A stretch of DNA of 64,000 nucleotides, from NCBI RefSeq assembly GCF_030268065.1, contig NZ_BSDD01000003.1:186001-250000 (forward strand). The letters run 5' to 3'. The notes beneath the pieces were generated by a model. It searched no databases and was not told where the DNA came from. It saw only the letters and a list, made by a program, of their open reading frames with translations. The position numbers were made by a program, and so were the translations under genes. Of the stretch, positions 32,781 through 42,864 are shown one piece after another. Source of the DNA: Geothrix rubra. Lineage in GTDB: Bacteria > Acidobacteriota > Holophagae > Holophagales > Holophagaceae. Positions within the stretch are counted from its first letter, which is position 1. Each line of letters starts with the position of its first letter.

Positions 32781-33233
32781 TCAAGGTTCTTCGTGGTGAT
32801 CCCACCGGACCGCGAAGTGGTCCAGGATGGCCTGGCGCTCGGCCCGTTCCTGCTCGGCGATGCTGGCGTAGGGATGGCGGAACACCACGCGGCGCACGCC
32901 CCGGCGCACGAGGGCCCGGGTGCAGACGAGGCAGGGCTCATGGGTGACATAGGCCGTGGCCACGGGCCCGTCGCAGAAGCCCAGGGCGTTCTCCTCCGCA
33001 TGGCTGGTGTGCAGGCAACGCTGGCCGGGCTTGCAGGTGTCCGGCGTGCAGTGGGGCATCCCCGGCAGGGCACCGTTGAAACCCGCCGCCGCGATGCCGC
33101 CGTCGGCCCTCAGAAGCACGGCCCCGACCTTCAGGCGGCAACAGGTCCCCAGGCGGCTCAGCTCCAGGGCCATGTTCATGAAGACTTCGTCCTTGAGCTG
33201 GGCGCGGACCACGGTCACCTCGAGTGCTTCCAT
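32781..33233 (-). CDS. dCMP deaminase/ComEB-like zinc deaminase
   Basis: A 150-residue enzyme of the cytidine/dCMP deaminase fold. The zinc site is complete: HAEENA (His and catalytic Glu) and PCLVCTRAL (two Cys). The additional CTPDTCKPGQRCLHT segment resembles the extra zinc loop of dCMP deaminases and ComEB. It would make dUMP for thymidylate synthesis, or act on a related pyrimidine. ATG 33233 gives a family-like N-terminus; GTG 33269 would add 12 residues. It lies 58 bp upstream of fdhA on the same strand. Confidence 0.82.
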   Translation of the reverse strand: MEALEVTVVRAQLKDEVFMNMALELSRLGTCCRLKVGAVLLRADGGIAAAGFNGALPGMPHCTPDTCKPGQRCLHTSHAEENALGFCDGPVATAYVTHEPCLVCTRALVRRGVRRVVFRHPYASIAEQERAERQAILDHFAVRWDHHEEP

Positions 33234-33279
33234 GATCGCAGCCCCGGGCCGAATCGTGCCTTCCGTCACAGTCCCGGCT

Positions 33280-33328
33280 ATTCCACCCTACTGCCGGATG
33301 AGCATAATAAAATATAGGCAGGTAATTT
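33280..33328 (+). promoter_or_regulatory. AT-rich promoter for the secreted protein gene
   Basis: A short AT-rich island breaks the G+C-rich sequence just before the gene at 33329. CATAAT at 33303-33308 makes a good -10 with TGAG just before it; the hexamer 17 bp upstream (ATTCCA) is a weak -35. GGCAGG serves as ribosome-binding site. Confidence 0.35.
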
Positions 33329-34402
33329 ATGAGAATCCGCACCCTTCTTGCCCTGTCATTCGTGCTCCTGGCCTCGGTTCCAGGCCTCGTCGCCCAGGGC
33401 TGGGACCCCGGGACGCAGGCCCGGGGATGGGCGTTCCAGGACGTGGACGGCTCCCTGTTCTTCTACGATGCCGGCAGCCGCGCCCTGCGCCAGTGGCAGA
33501 AGGGGGGCGGACTCCTGGCCACCCAGACCCTTCCGCTTCCCCCGGCCCGCAAGGCGCCGGCACCAAAGGTCGAGCCCACCGCCCCCATCGCCACCACTTC
33601 GTCCGCCTACGAATCCGCCGGGGCCCTGCTCTACGGCATCCCCGCCTCCCAGCGGACCCAGGTCCGCCAGGCCAAGGCCGCCCCGAAGGTCGAGGCCGAA
33701 GCCACCTGCGACGCGGTGCCCGAACGCTGGGTCCTGGACACGGCCAACCGCATCTGGGTGGTCTGCGAGGAGCGCCTGGTGGTGATCGAGCGGAATGGCC
33801 AGATGGGCGCCACCTACCCCCTTCCCGGCCCCGTGGAGGATCTCGCCGCCGACCACGACGGCATCTACCTGAACTACCGCACCATCAAGCCCTTCATCGA
33901 GAAGCGCAGCCTCAAGGACGGCCAGGTGCTCTGGACCTACGGCGACCGGGGCGCCCTCCGGGAGGCGGCGGCCCTGCCCCTGCTGGTGGCCCTGAACCGC
34001 ATGACCCTGGCCGGGGACGGCGCCCTCTACCTGGCGGAAGGCGGCGGCCTGGCCTTCACCGTGCTGGACGCCGACCGGGGCCCCCAGACCCCCGGCCAGA
34101 GTTTCTTCACCTACCAGGGCTCCGTCGCCTCCCGCGTCAACCTGGGCCGCGCGGGCCGCGGCCCCCTCCTCGCCTGGGCCGGGAAGGACGTCCTCTTCTC
34201 CGCCTTCAGCGGCCCCCAGCTCAGGGGCACCGGCGCGCCCGACGCCAAGGGCGTCGTCCTGGCCCGCTTCGACCTCGCGAAGGGCACCCTGGACTGGCTC
34301 CCCACCGGCCTCGCCGAGGGTCACCGCCTCGTCGGCCTCCTGGAGCACGAGGCCGTCTTCCTCAACCCCGAGGGCGGCCTCTCCTACGCACCCATCCGTT
34401 AG
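33329..34402 (+). CDS. secreted protein of unknown function, possible beta-propeller
   Basis: A 357-residue exported protein with signal peptide RIRTLLALSFVLLASVPGLV (after Met1). The mature part has short repeated stretches such as RWVLDTANRIWVVCEERLVVIE and DHDGIYLNYRTIKPFIEKRSL, each strand-turn-strand, compatible with a beta-propeller. Two Cys (TCDAVP, VVCEE) may pair. No catalytic motif. ATG 33329 follows an AT-rich promoter region. It converges on topB with 33 bp between stops. Confidence 0.5.
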   Translation: MRIRTLLALSFVLLASVPGLVAQGWDPGTQARGWAFQDVDGSLFFYDAGSRALRQWQKGGGLLATQTLPLPPARKAPAPKVEPTAPIATTSSAYESAGALLYGIPASQRTQVRQAKAAPKVEAEATCDAVPERWVLDTANRIWVVCEERLVVIERNGQMGATYPLPGPVEDLAADHDGIYLNYRTIKPFIEKRSLKDGQVLWTYGDRGALREAAALPLLVALNRMTLAGDGALYLAEGGGLAFTVLDADRGPQTPGQSFFTYQGSVASRVNLGRAGRGPLLAWAGKDVLFSAFSGPQLRGTGAPDAKGVVLARFDLAKGTLDWLPTGLAEGHRLVGLLEHEAVFLNPEGGLSYAPIR

Positions 34403-34435
34403 CGGGACCTGGACGCACCCGGCGCGGGAGCCCGC

Positions 34436-36454
34436 CTAGGGGGCCTTCACCACCGGCGCCAGGACGTTGCAGGCCAGGCAGCGATGGAAGAACTCGCCGC
34501 GCCGGGTGCTGGGGATGATCCGCATGGGCTGGCCGCAGGTGGGGCAGGGGCTGCCGTGGAGCTGGGGGGCGGGCGCGTCCTGGAGTTCGGCCACCACGCC
34601 GGAGACGAACCCGCGGATATCGGCCATGAAGGCGGCACGGGTCTCCTCGCCGCGCCGCATGCGCTCGAGGCGGGCCTCCCAGCTTCCGGTCAGCTCGGCG
34701 CTGCGCAGGGCCTCGGCCGGAAGGCCCTGGATCAGCCGGATGCCCTTCTCAGTGGGCAGCAGGACGTTGCGCTTGCGCTCGATGTAGGCGCGCTTGATGA
34801 GGGTCTCGATCATGTTGGCGCGCGTCGCGGGGGTGCCCAGGCCGCAGTCCCGCATGGCCCCGCGCAGGGCCTCGTCATCCAGTTCGCGGCCCGCGCCCTG
34901 CATGGCGGCCAGGAGGTCCCCCTCGCTCATGCGCTTCGGCGGCGTGGTCTTCCCCTCCTTGGGATGCAGGGAGACGACCGCGACGGCCTCGCCCTTCTTC
35001 ACGACGGGCAGCCCGCCTTCGGCACCCTCGTCCCCCTCCTCTTCCCCGGGGCCCTCCTGCGCCTCGCCCTCGGCCGGATCGGCAGCCTTCTCCGCCTTCC
35101 TGCGGCGGTGGGGCGGATCGACGGCGGACCACCCCTCGTCCTTCACCACCGTGCCGCTCGTCTTGAAGAGCTCCCCTTCCACCTCAGTGAGGATCGTGGT
35201 CTTGGCCTCCACGCGGTCCGGGAAGTAGGCCCCCAGGAAGCGCCGGGCGATGAGGTCGTAGAGGCGGAGCTCGTCGCCCGCGAGGCCCCTGGCCGGCTTC
35301 TCGGTGGGCACCAGGGCGGCGTGGTCCTCCACCTCCTTGTCGTTGACGAAGCGCTTGTCCAGCTTCACCGGCCACCGCTTGCGCAGCGCGTCGAGGAAGG
35401 GCTGCAGGTCCGCGAGCTGCCCCTGGGCCAGGGCCTTGATCCACTGGGGCGCCTTCAGCGCGTCGGCCTCCGTGAGGTGGCGGCTGTTCGTGCGGGGATA
35501 GGAGATGAGCTGCTTCTCGTAGAGGTTCTGCGCCAGCCCCAGGGTGGCCTCGGCGGTGAGGCCGAAGCGTTTGTTGGCCTCCTTCTGCAGGGCGGTGAGG
35601 TCGTACAGGAGCTCGGGCTTCTTCTTCTCCGTCCGGCCCGTGACGCTGCGGATCCGCCCCGGCTTCCCCGCCAGCCTGGCCGCGAGGTCCCTCGCCTCGG
35701 CCTCGGTGGCGAAGCGTTCCCGGGTCTCGCCCTCGTGCTCCTTGAACCAGCGCCCCTCGTACTCCCCGTCGGGATGCCCGAACCGGGCCCGGAGCGTCCA
35801 GAAGGGCTGGGGCTTGAAGTCGCGGATCTCGAGCTCCCGGCGCACCAGCAGGGCCAGGGTCGGCGTCTGCACCCGGCCCACGCTCCACACGCCGTCTTCC
35901 GCACCGGCCCGGCGCATGCGCAGGGTCTGGGCCCGCGTGGCGTTGATGCCCACCAGCCAGTCCGCCTCCTGGCGGCTGCGGGCGGCGTCCCGGAGGCCGG
36001 CGTAGGCCTCCCCGGGCTTCATGGCGCCGTAGGCTTCGCGGATGGCCTCGGGCGTGAGGCTGGAGGTCCAGAAGCGCTGGACGGGCTTGGCGCATCCCGC
36101 CAGCCGGTAGACGAGATCGAAGATCAGCTCGCCCTCGCGCCCGGCGTCCGTGGCGTTCACCACCTCGGTGATGTCCTCCCGGTTGAGCAGGCGGGCCACC
36201 ACCTCGAACTGCTCCCGCGTCTGCTCGATGGGCGCATAGCGGAAGGGCTCCGGGAAGATCGGCAGCCGGTCCCAGCGCCAGGCCTTCCACGCGGGGTCAT
36301 ACCCTTCGGGATTCAAGGCCTCCACCAGGTGTCCCACGCACCACGTCACGACCAGGCCGTTCCCCTCGATGAGGCTCCGGCCCCTTCCCGGCAGCCCCAG
36401 GGCCTCCGCCAGGGCGCGGCCCATGCTCGGTTTCTCGGCGATGATCAGACGCAG
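34436..36454 (-). CDS. topB: type IA DNA topoisomerase III, apparent CTG start
   Basis: Decatenating type IA topoisomerase, 672 residues from the chosen start. The toprim domain begins LRLIIAEKPSMGRALAEALG and continues with NATDAGREGELIFDLVYR, the acidic DxD-type site. The active-site Tyr is in EKQLISYPRTNSRHL. A zinc-finger tail CPTCGQPM...CLAC closes the protein. An acidic insert (PAEGEAQEGPGEEEGDEGAE) is unusual. Family members begin MRLIIAEKPS; here that first codon is CTG (36452-36454). The nearest standard in-frame start, GTG 36538, adds 28 Arg/Gly/Pro-rich residues and lies right after the HU terminator. The frame is otherwise intact. Confidence 0.88.
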   Translation of the reverse strand: MRLIIAEKPSMGRALAEALGLPGRGRSLIEGNGLVVTWCVGHLVEALNPEGYDPAWKAWRWDRLPIFPEPFRYAPIEQTREQFEVVARLLNREDITEVVNATDAGREGELIFDLVYRLAGCAKPVQRFWTSSLTPEAIREAYGAMKPGEAYAGLRDAARSRQEADWLVGINATRAQTLRMRRAGAEDGVWSVGRVQTPTLALLVRRELEIRDFKPQPFWTLRARFGHPDGEYEGRWFKEHEGETRERFATEAEARDLAARLAGKPGRIRSVTGRTEKKKPELLYDLTALQKEANKRFGLTAEATLGLAQNLYEKQLISYPRTNSRHLTEADALKAPQWIKALAQGQLADLQPFLDALRKRWPVKLDKRFVNDKEVEDHAALVPTEKPARGLAGDELRLYDLIARRFLGAYFPDRVEAKTTILTEVEGELFKTSGTVVKDEGWSAVDPPHRRRKAEKAADPAEGEAQEGPGEEEGDEGAEGGLPVVKKGEAVAVVSLHPKEGKTTPPKRMSEGDLLAAMQGAGRELDDEALRGAMRDCGLGTPATRANMIETLIKRAYIERKRNVLLPTEKGIRLIQGLPAEALRSAELTGSWEARLERMRRGEETRAAFMADIRGFVSGVVAELQDAPAPQLHGSPCPTCGQPMRIIPSTRRGEFFHRCLACNVLAPVVKAP

Positions 36455-36549
36455 TGCGGCCCCCGGGAGCGTTTCCCATTGTAGGGGAGCGCGGGATCCG
36501 GCGCCCCGCCGCTCGCGGCCACCAGGGGCCGGAACCACCCGGGCATGAA

Positions 36550-36573
36550 GAAGGGGGCCGCGAGGCCCCCTTC
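36550..36573 (-). terminator. terminator of the HU gene
   Basis: On the minus strand GAAGGGGGCC and GGCCCCCTTC pair over a TCGC loop and run into TTC. It stands 24 bp after the HU stop and just before topB. A classic rho-independent shape with a short T tract. Confidence 0.7.
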
Positions 36574-36596
36574 CCTGATCCTCGAGAAGATGCTGG

Positions 36597-36920
36597 CTAC
36601 TTCTTCTTGCCCTTGGGGGCGGCCTTCTTCGCGGCCTTGGGCTTGGCGGCCTTGGGGGCCTTCGAGGCCTTGAAGCTCATGGACTTCGAGGCGGCGATCT
36701 TGATGGGGGCGCCGGTCTGGGGATTGCGGCCCGTGCGCGCCTTGCGGGTCTTCTGGCTGAAGGTGCCGAAGCCCACGAGCGTCACCTTGCCGCCCTTGTT
36801 GACGTGCCCGGCGATGGACTCCAGGAAGCAGCCGATGGCGGCGGCCGCAGCGGACTTGGTGATGTCGGCGGTCTTGGCGACGGCGTCGACGAGTTCAGCC
36901 TTGGTGAGATTCTCGGCCAT
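36597..36920 (-). CDS. hup: HU-family nucleoid protein with a lysine-rich tail
   Basis: DNA-bending histone-like protein, 107 residues. The HU fold covers residues 1-90: MAENLTKAELVDAVAKTA, GKVTLVGFGTFSQKTRKAR and the arm GRNPQTGAPIKIAASKSMSF with the intercalating Pro. Residues after about 88 are a PKAAKPKAAKK-type tail as in actinobacterial and Deinococcus HU, resembling histone H1 and expected to bind DNA. ATG 36920 follows AGGAGG. The leader holds a small AGCGCC/GGCGCT hairpin (36942-36957). Position between topB and tRNA-Arg on opposite strands. Confidence 0.92.
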   Translation of the reverse strand: MAENLTKAELVDAVAKTADITKSAAAAAIGCFLESIAGHVNKGGKVTLVGFGTFSQKTRKARTGRNPQTGAPIKIAASKSMSFKASKAPKAAKPKAAKKAAPKGKKK

Positions 36921-37080
36921 GTTGCTGGCCTCCTGTCAGTGAGCGCCATCGGGCGCTGAGGGAGTTGTCGATTGGATCGTGCCTCAAATTTCCATTCATT
37001 CAAGCAGAGAAATTCTGTTTTCTCGGTTCGACCCCGCCCGCGCCGCCGGCCGGCCCTCCTCGAAGGGCGCCCCGTCAGGC

Positions 37081-37086
37081 TAGAAT
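37081..37086 (+). promoter_or_regulatory. -10 box of the tRNA-Arg gene
   Basis: TAGAAT, one base off consensus, lies 18 bp before the tRNA start. The region 17 bp further upstream has no good -35. The gap 36958-37080, between the divergent HU and tRNA genes, includes an AT-rich stretch (about 36980-37022) that may hold the HU promoter. Confidence 0.45.
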
Positions 37087-37103
37087 GGGCCCTGCTGCAC
37101 ACC

Positions 37104-37179
37104 GGTCCCGTAGCTCAGCGGATAGAGCGACCGCCTCCTAAGCGGTAGGTCGTGGGTTCAATTCCCGCCGGGACCACCA
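37104..37179 (+). tRNA. tRNA-Arg(CCT)
   Basis: A 76-nt cloverleaf. The acceptor GGTCCCG pairs with CGGGACC, followed by A and an encoded CCA. The D stem is GCTC/GAGC, the anticodon stem ACCGC/GCGGT with loop CTCCTAA, and the T arm GTGGG-TTCAATT-CCCGC. Anticodon CCT reads AGG, so arginine. A GCCGCCC/GGGCGGC hairpin directly follows. Confidence 0.96.
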
Positions 37180-37197
37180 GCCGCCCGGACGGGCGGC
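37180..37197 (+). terminator. hairpin after tRNA-Arg
   Basis: GCCGCCC and GGGCGGC pair over GGAC immediately after the CCA. No T run follows, so termination is only probable. Confidence 0.4.
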
Positions 37198-37326
37198 GCC
37201 GGGACGGTCCACGGCTTCCGGCCGCCCCCAGGCCCTGCCCACGCCGGGCCGGCAGGGGCACCGGAACCCGGGGGGTCTGGAGGAGGCCGGGGCCCGTGCG
37301 ATGATGGCCGATCACCGCTGGATCCC

Positions 37327-38037
37327 GTGCCTGCCTGCTTCGACGCCCACTGCCACCTCCAGGACCTTCCACCCGGCGGGGTGGAGGCGGCCCTGGACCG
37401 CGCCCGGGCCTCCGGTGTCACCCGGATGGCCTGCTGCGCCACGGGCGAGGCGGACTGGGCGACCGTCCTGGCCCTTGCCGCGGCCCATCCGGAGGTGGTC
37501 CCCCTCCTCGGCCTCCATCCCTGGAACGTGGCCGACGCCCGCCCGGGCTGGGAGGAACGGCTGGAGGCCCTGCTGGCCGGCCACCGCGCCGGGGTCGGCG
37601 AATGCGGCCTCGATTTCGCCCGCCGCACCCTCCCCCGCGAGGTCCAGGTCCACGCGCTCCGTCTGCAGCTGCGGCTGGCGGTCCGGCTCGGCCGTCCCCT
37701 GGCCCTCCACTGCGTCCGCGCCTGGGGGGCGCTGAAGGCCCTCTTCGCGGAGGAGGGCGTACCGCCGGCCGGCGTCCTGGTCCACGCCTTCGGGGGCAGC
37801 GCCGAGACCGCCCGGGAACTGCAGGACCTGGGGCTCTGGCTCTCCTTCGCCGCCCCCGGACCGGCGCTGACGGCCGTGCGCGAGGACCGCCTGCTGCTGG
37901 AAACCGACGGGGCCGAGCCGGCCGGACTGCCTGCCCTGGCGGCGGCGGCGGCCCCCTTCCTGAACCGGACGGCGGTGGACCTGGCGGGACTCACCCGCCG
38001 GAACGGGGAACGCTTCTTCAAGGAGATCCTGCCATGA
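37327..38037 (+). CDS. TatD-family metal-dependent hydrolase
   Basis: A 236-residue TIM-barrel deoxyribonuclease of the TatD group. Metal ligands: FDAHCHL (residues 5-11), VGECGLDF, LALHCVRAWG and RLLLETDGAEP. The usual H-x-H is HCH, as in the family. It is slightly short, since the usual helices near the end are compressed. GTG 37327 is the only plausible start; its ribosome-binding site is weak. It overlaps the tcdA start by ATGA, so the two are translationally coupled. Confidence 0.8.
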   Translation: MPACFDAHCHLQDLPPGGVEAALDRARASGVTRMACCATGEADWATVLALAAAHPEVVPLLGLHPWNVADARPGWEERLEALLAGHRAGVGECGLDFARRTLPREVQVHALRLQLRLAVRLGRPLALHCVRAWGALKALFAEEGVPPAGVLVHAFGGSAETARELQDLGLWLSFAAPGPALTAVREDRLLLETDGAEPAGLPALAAAAAPFLNRTAVDLAGLTRRNGERFFKEILP

Positions 38038-38761
38038 GGTGGTACTCACGCACCGAGCTGCTGCTGGGCGAGGCGGCCCTGGCCCGCCTCGCCCGGGCCC
38101 GGGTGGTGGTCTTCGGCCTCGGTGGCGTAGGTTCGTTCGCCGTGGAGGCCCTCGCCCGTGCCGGCGTGGGCCACCTCCGGCTCGTGGACCACGACGTGGT
38201 GGGCGCCAGCAACCTGAACCGCCAGCTCCTCGCCCTGCGCAGCACCCTGGGCCAGCCCAAGGCCGAGGTGGCCGCGGCGCGGGTGCGCGACATCAATCCG
38301 GACTGCGAGGTGGAGGCCCGCCACGTGTTCATCCACCACGACACACTGCCGGAGCTCCTCACGCCCCGGCCCGACGTGGTGGTGGACGCCATCGATTCCG
38401 TGAGCTGCAAGGTGGCCGTGCTCCAGACCGCCCATGGCCTGGGGCTGCCCATCCTCTCCAGCATGGGCGCCGGGGGACGGCTCGACAGCTCGCAGATCCG
38501 CGTGGGCGACCTCAGCGAGACGCGGATGTGCCCCCTGGCCACGGTCATGCGCCGGAACCTCCGGAAGGTCGGCATCGCCACGGGCATCCGCTGCGTCTAT
38601 TCCCTGGAGCCCGCGGACAACAAGCGGCCCGCCAATCCCCTCGACATCGAACCCCACCGGGGTCCGGGCCGGGTGCGGCGGCCCGTGGGGACCATCTCCT
38701 ACATGCCCGCCATCGTGGGGCTGAAGGTGGCGGAGGAGGTGCTGAGGCTGCTGCTGGCCCG

Positions 38762-38765
<4 letters not shown>
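38034..38765 (+). CDS. tcdA: tRNA threonylcarbamoyladenosine dehydratase (TcdA/CsdL-like)
   Basis: E1-like ATP-dependent enzyme that cyclises t6A at tRNA position 37 to ct6A; 243 residues. The nucleotide-binding loop is VVVFGLGGVGSFAVEALAR (about 23-41), then LVDHDVV and SNLNRQL, with the catalytic-loop sequence DAIDSVSCKV. GRLDSSQIRVGDLSETRMCP is typical of TcdA rather than MoeB or ThiF. The ATG overlaps the TatD stop (ATGA). It ends 4 bp inside the convergent kinase gene. Confidence 0.87.
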
Positions 38766-40372
<1,607 letters not shown>

Positions 40373-40503
40373 AGGGAGAACCCTCCATGGCCGCCCAAAA
40401 CGGACGGATACGGACTCAATATAGACTCCAGCCCCTCCCAGGCAAGATAGACCCAAGGGACTAGGCGTGTCGGCGGATCGGGCGAACCTCGACCCCGGCC
40501 TGC

Positions 40504-42129
40504 TCAGCGCCCCGTCGGGGCGTTGTACTCCGCGTAGGTGCCCTGGAAGTCCTCGATGCCGTCGTCCGTGAGGTGCCAGATGCGGGTGGCCACCTCGTCG
40601 ATGATGTCCTCGTCGTGGGTCACGAAGAGGAGCGTGCCCTCATAGCGCTGCAGCGCGTCGTTCAGCGCGATGACGGCCTCCAGGTCCAGGTGGTTGGTGG
40701 GCTCGTCCAGCACGAGGATGTTCGGCTTCTGCAGCATGAGCTTGCAGAAGAGCAGGCGGCAGGACTCGCCGCCGCTCAGCACGTCCGTCATCTTGTTGCC
40801 CTCTTCGCCGCGGAAGAGCATCTGGCCCATGACGCCGCGGATCTGCTCCTTGGTGGCGTCGGGGTCGAACTGATGCAGCCAGGTCACCAACTCGAAGCCC
40901 TTGGGGATGCTCTCGGCGAAATCCTGGGAGAAATAGCCCACGTTGGCCTCGTGCCCCCACTTCACCTCGCCCCCGTCCAGCTTCAGGCCGCCTTCCGTCA
41001 CCTGGGGCGCGTTGGCCAGCAGGGCGTTCAGCAGGGTGGTCTTGCCGATGCCGTTGCGGCCCATGATGGCGATCTTCTCGCCCCGCTGCACCATGGCCGT
41101 GAAGCCCTTGATGACCTCGTGGCGGCCCCCCGTCCCATCCTTGTCGGTGTCGTAGCCCTTCCGGATGTCCTCGAACTCCAGGGCGTAGCGGCCGCCGGGC
41201 TTGCCGATGTTGAACTTGATGAAGGGGCGCTGGATGTTGCTGCGGGCCAGGTCGCTGGGCTGGAGGCGCTCCACCTCCTTGCGGCGGCTGTTCACCTGGC
41301 TGCTGCGGGTGCCCGCGGCGAAGCGCTGGATGAACTCGTTGAGCTGGGCGATCTTCTTCTCGCGCTGGGCGTTCTCGGATTCGATGCGGCTGCGCACCTG
41401 CATCTTGGCCATGACCATGTCGTCGTAGCCGCCCGTGTACTGGATGATCGTCTGGTAGTCGATGTCGGCGATGTGCGTGCAGACGTTGTTCAGGAAGTGG
41501 CGGTCGTGCGAGATGACCACCACCGTGCCCTTGTAGCGGTCCAGGAACTCCTCCAGCCAGTGGATGGAATCCAGGTCGAGATGGTTGGTGGGCTCGTCCA
41601 GCAGCAGGGCCTCGGGGTTGCCGAACAGGGCCTGGGCCAGCAGCACCCGCACCTTCTGCCCGCCCTGCAGCTCGCCCATCTTCCGCTCGTGCAGGGCCTC
41701 CGGGATGCCCAGACCATCCAGCAGGACGGCCGCGTCGGCTTCCGCCGTGTAGCCGTCCTCGTCCGCCACGATGCCCTCGAGCTCGGCCACGCGCATGCCG
41801 TCCTCGTCGGTCATCTCCGCCTTCTCGTAGATGGCGTCCCGCTCCTGCAGGGCCTTCCAGAGGCCCGCATTGCCCATGATCACCGTGTCGATCACCCGGA
41901 AGGCGTCGAAGGCGAACTGGTCCTGGCGCAGGATGCCCATCTTGCGGGGGCGGAGGACGTTCCCCGTCTGCTGCTCCAGTTCCCCCGCGAGGATCTTCAT
42001 GAACGTGGACTTGCCCGCCCCATTCGGCCCCGTGAGGCCGTAGCGCCGCCCCGGATTGAAGGTCGTGGTGACGTCCTCGAAGAGGACCTTCGCGCCGTAG
42101 CGCATGGTGACGTTCTGGACTGCAAGCAT
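40504..42129 (-). CDS. ybiT: ABC-F ATPase, YbiT type
   Basis: Soluble ABC-F protein of 541 residues, with Walker A GPNGAGKST and GRNGIGKTT, Walker B LLLDEPTNHLD and LVLDEPTNHLD, and signature GELQGGQKVR and VLSGGESCRL. The absence of an arm like EttA and no C-terminal coiled coil point to YbiT, a ribosome-associated factor. The inter-domain linker has ARSNIQRPFIKFN. ATG 42129 follows GGGAG. It is the second ABC-F gene in the window (the other at 12980 is Uup type). A strong terminator separates it from ssb. Confidence 0.86.
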   Translation of the reverse strand: MLAVQNVTMRYGAKVLFEDVTTTFNPGRRYGLTGPNGAGKSTFMKILAGELEQQTGNVLRPRKMGILRQDQFAFDAFRVIDTVIMGNAGLWKALQERDAIYEKAEMTDEDGMRVAELEGIVADEDGYTAEADAAVLLDGLGIPEALHERKMGELQGGQKVRVLLAQALFGNPEALLLDEPTNHLDLDSIHWLEEFLDRYKGTVVVISHDRHFLNNVCTHIADIDYQTIIQYTGGYDDMVMAKMQVRSRIESENAQREKKIAQLNEFIQRFAAGTRSSQVNSRRKEVERLQPSDLARSNIQRPFIKFNIGKPGGRYALEFEDIRKGYDTDKDGTGGRHEVIKGFTAMVQRGEKIAIMGRNGIGKTTLLNALLANAPQVTEGGLKLDGGEVKWGHEANVGYFSQDFAESIPKGFELVTWLHQFDPDATKEQIRGVMGQMLFRGEEGNKMTDVLSGGESCRLLFCKLMLQKPNILVLDEPTNHLDLEAVIALNDALQRYEGTLLFVTHDEDIIDEVATRIWHLTDDGIEDFQGTYAEYNAPTGR

Positions 42130-42186
42130 GCGGACTCCCGAACCGACCATTGTACGGGAGGGAGGCTGTTTATCCGAGAGGCTGGC

Positions 42187-42222
42187 TCCAGACGGCGCCC
42201 TGTGGCCGCCGCCGTCTGGAGG
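42187..42222. repeat. 12-bp inverted repeat upstream of ybiT
   Basis: CTCCAGACGGCG and CGCCGTCTGGAG pair over 12 bases. It lies between the ssb terminator and ybiT, so it might be an operator or attenuator for ybiT. A GGCGGC-TCC-GCCGCC stem follows within 20 bp. Confidence 0.45.
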
Positions 42223-42257
42223 TACGGCGGCTCCGCCGCCGGAAAAAGCTTCTCCTA

Positions 42258-42297
42258 GCTGCAAAAACGGCGCCCGACTGGGCGCCGTTTTTGCAGC
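42258..42297. terminator. 18-bp bidirectional terminator after ssb
   Basis: GCTGCAAAAACGGCGCCC and its complement pair perfectly over a GACT loop. On the minus strand the right arm ends in a TTTTT run, ideal for ssb termination. It lies 13 bp after the ssb stop. Confidence 0.85.
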
Positions 42298-42309
42298 CTG
42301 ACGATCCCC

Positions 42310-42765
42310 TCAGAAGGGGATGTCGTCGTCCGGGAAGCTGCCGTCGGCGGCCGGGCTGGGGGCGCCGGCCTCCTCGAAGTCCTGGCTGCCGCCCCGGCTG
42401 AAGCCGCCTTCGCGGCTGCCGCCGCCCTCTTCCATGCGGCCCAGCATGACGAAGTTGTCGCAGCGGATGTCGCAGGCGGTCTTCTTCACGCCGGCCTGGT
42501 CCGTGTACTCGCGGTACTGGATGCGGCCCTCGATCATCACCTGCTTGCCCTTCCGCAGGTACTTCTCGGCGATCTCGGCCTGCTTGCCCCAGACCACGAT
42601 GTTGTGCCACTCGGTCTTGCTCTGCTTCTCGCCCGACTGGTTCTTCCAGGTCTCCGTAGTGGCCACGGAGAAGCGGGCCACGCTCTGGCCCGAGGGCGTG
42701 GACTTCAGCTCGGGATCGCGCCCGAGGTTGCCGATGAGCAGAACCTTGTTCAATGAACCGGACAT
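42310..42765 (-). CDS. ssb: single-stranded DNA-binding protein
   Basis: Tetrameric OB-fold protein coating single-stranded DNA, 151 residues. The fold begins LNKVLLIGNLGRDPELKST and includes ARFSVATTETW, EWHNIVVWGKQAEIAEKYLRKG and YTDQAGVKK. A Gly/Ser/Pro-rich linker leads to the acidic tip DDDIPF, which recruits partner proteins such as RecO (encoded at 9877). ATG 42765 follows AAGGAGG. A longer start to 42804 is not supported. Confidence 0.95.
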   Translation of the reverse strand: MSGSLNKVLLIGNLGRDPELKSTPSGQSVARFSVATTETWKNQSGEKQSKTEWHNIVVWGKQAEIAEKYLRKGKQVMIEGRIQYREYTDQAGVKKTACDIRCDNFVMLGRMEEGGGSREGGFSRGGSQDFEEAGAPSPAADGSFPDDDIPF

Positions 42766-42864
42766 GATGTCCTCCTTATGTCTCGGCGGAGCTCTCCGCC
42801 TCACCGTCGTCTCAGACCATCTGAGGGGGTGGTAGGGTAATCACGATTCTCCCGAGGCCCTCCC

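Noticed and set aside
30098-32947. Long plus-strand open frame opposite fdhA
   Set aside because: Antisense shadow of the formate dehydrogenase gene, whose iron-sulfur motifs are clear on the minus strand.
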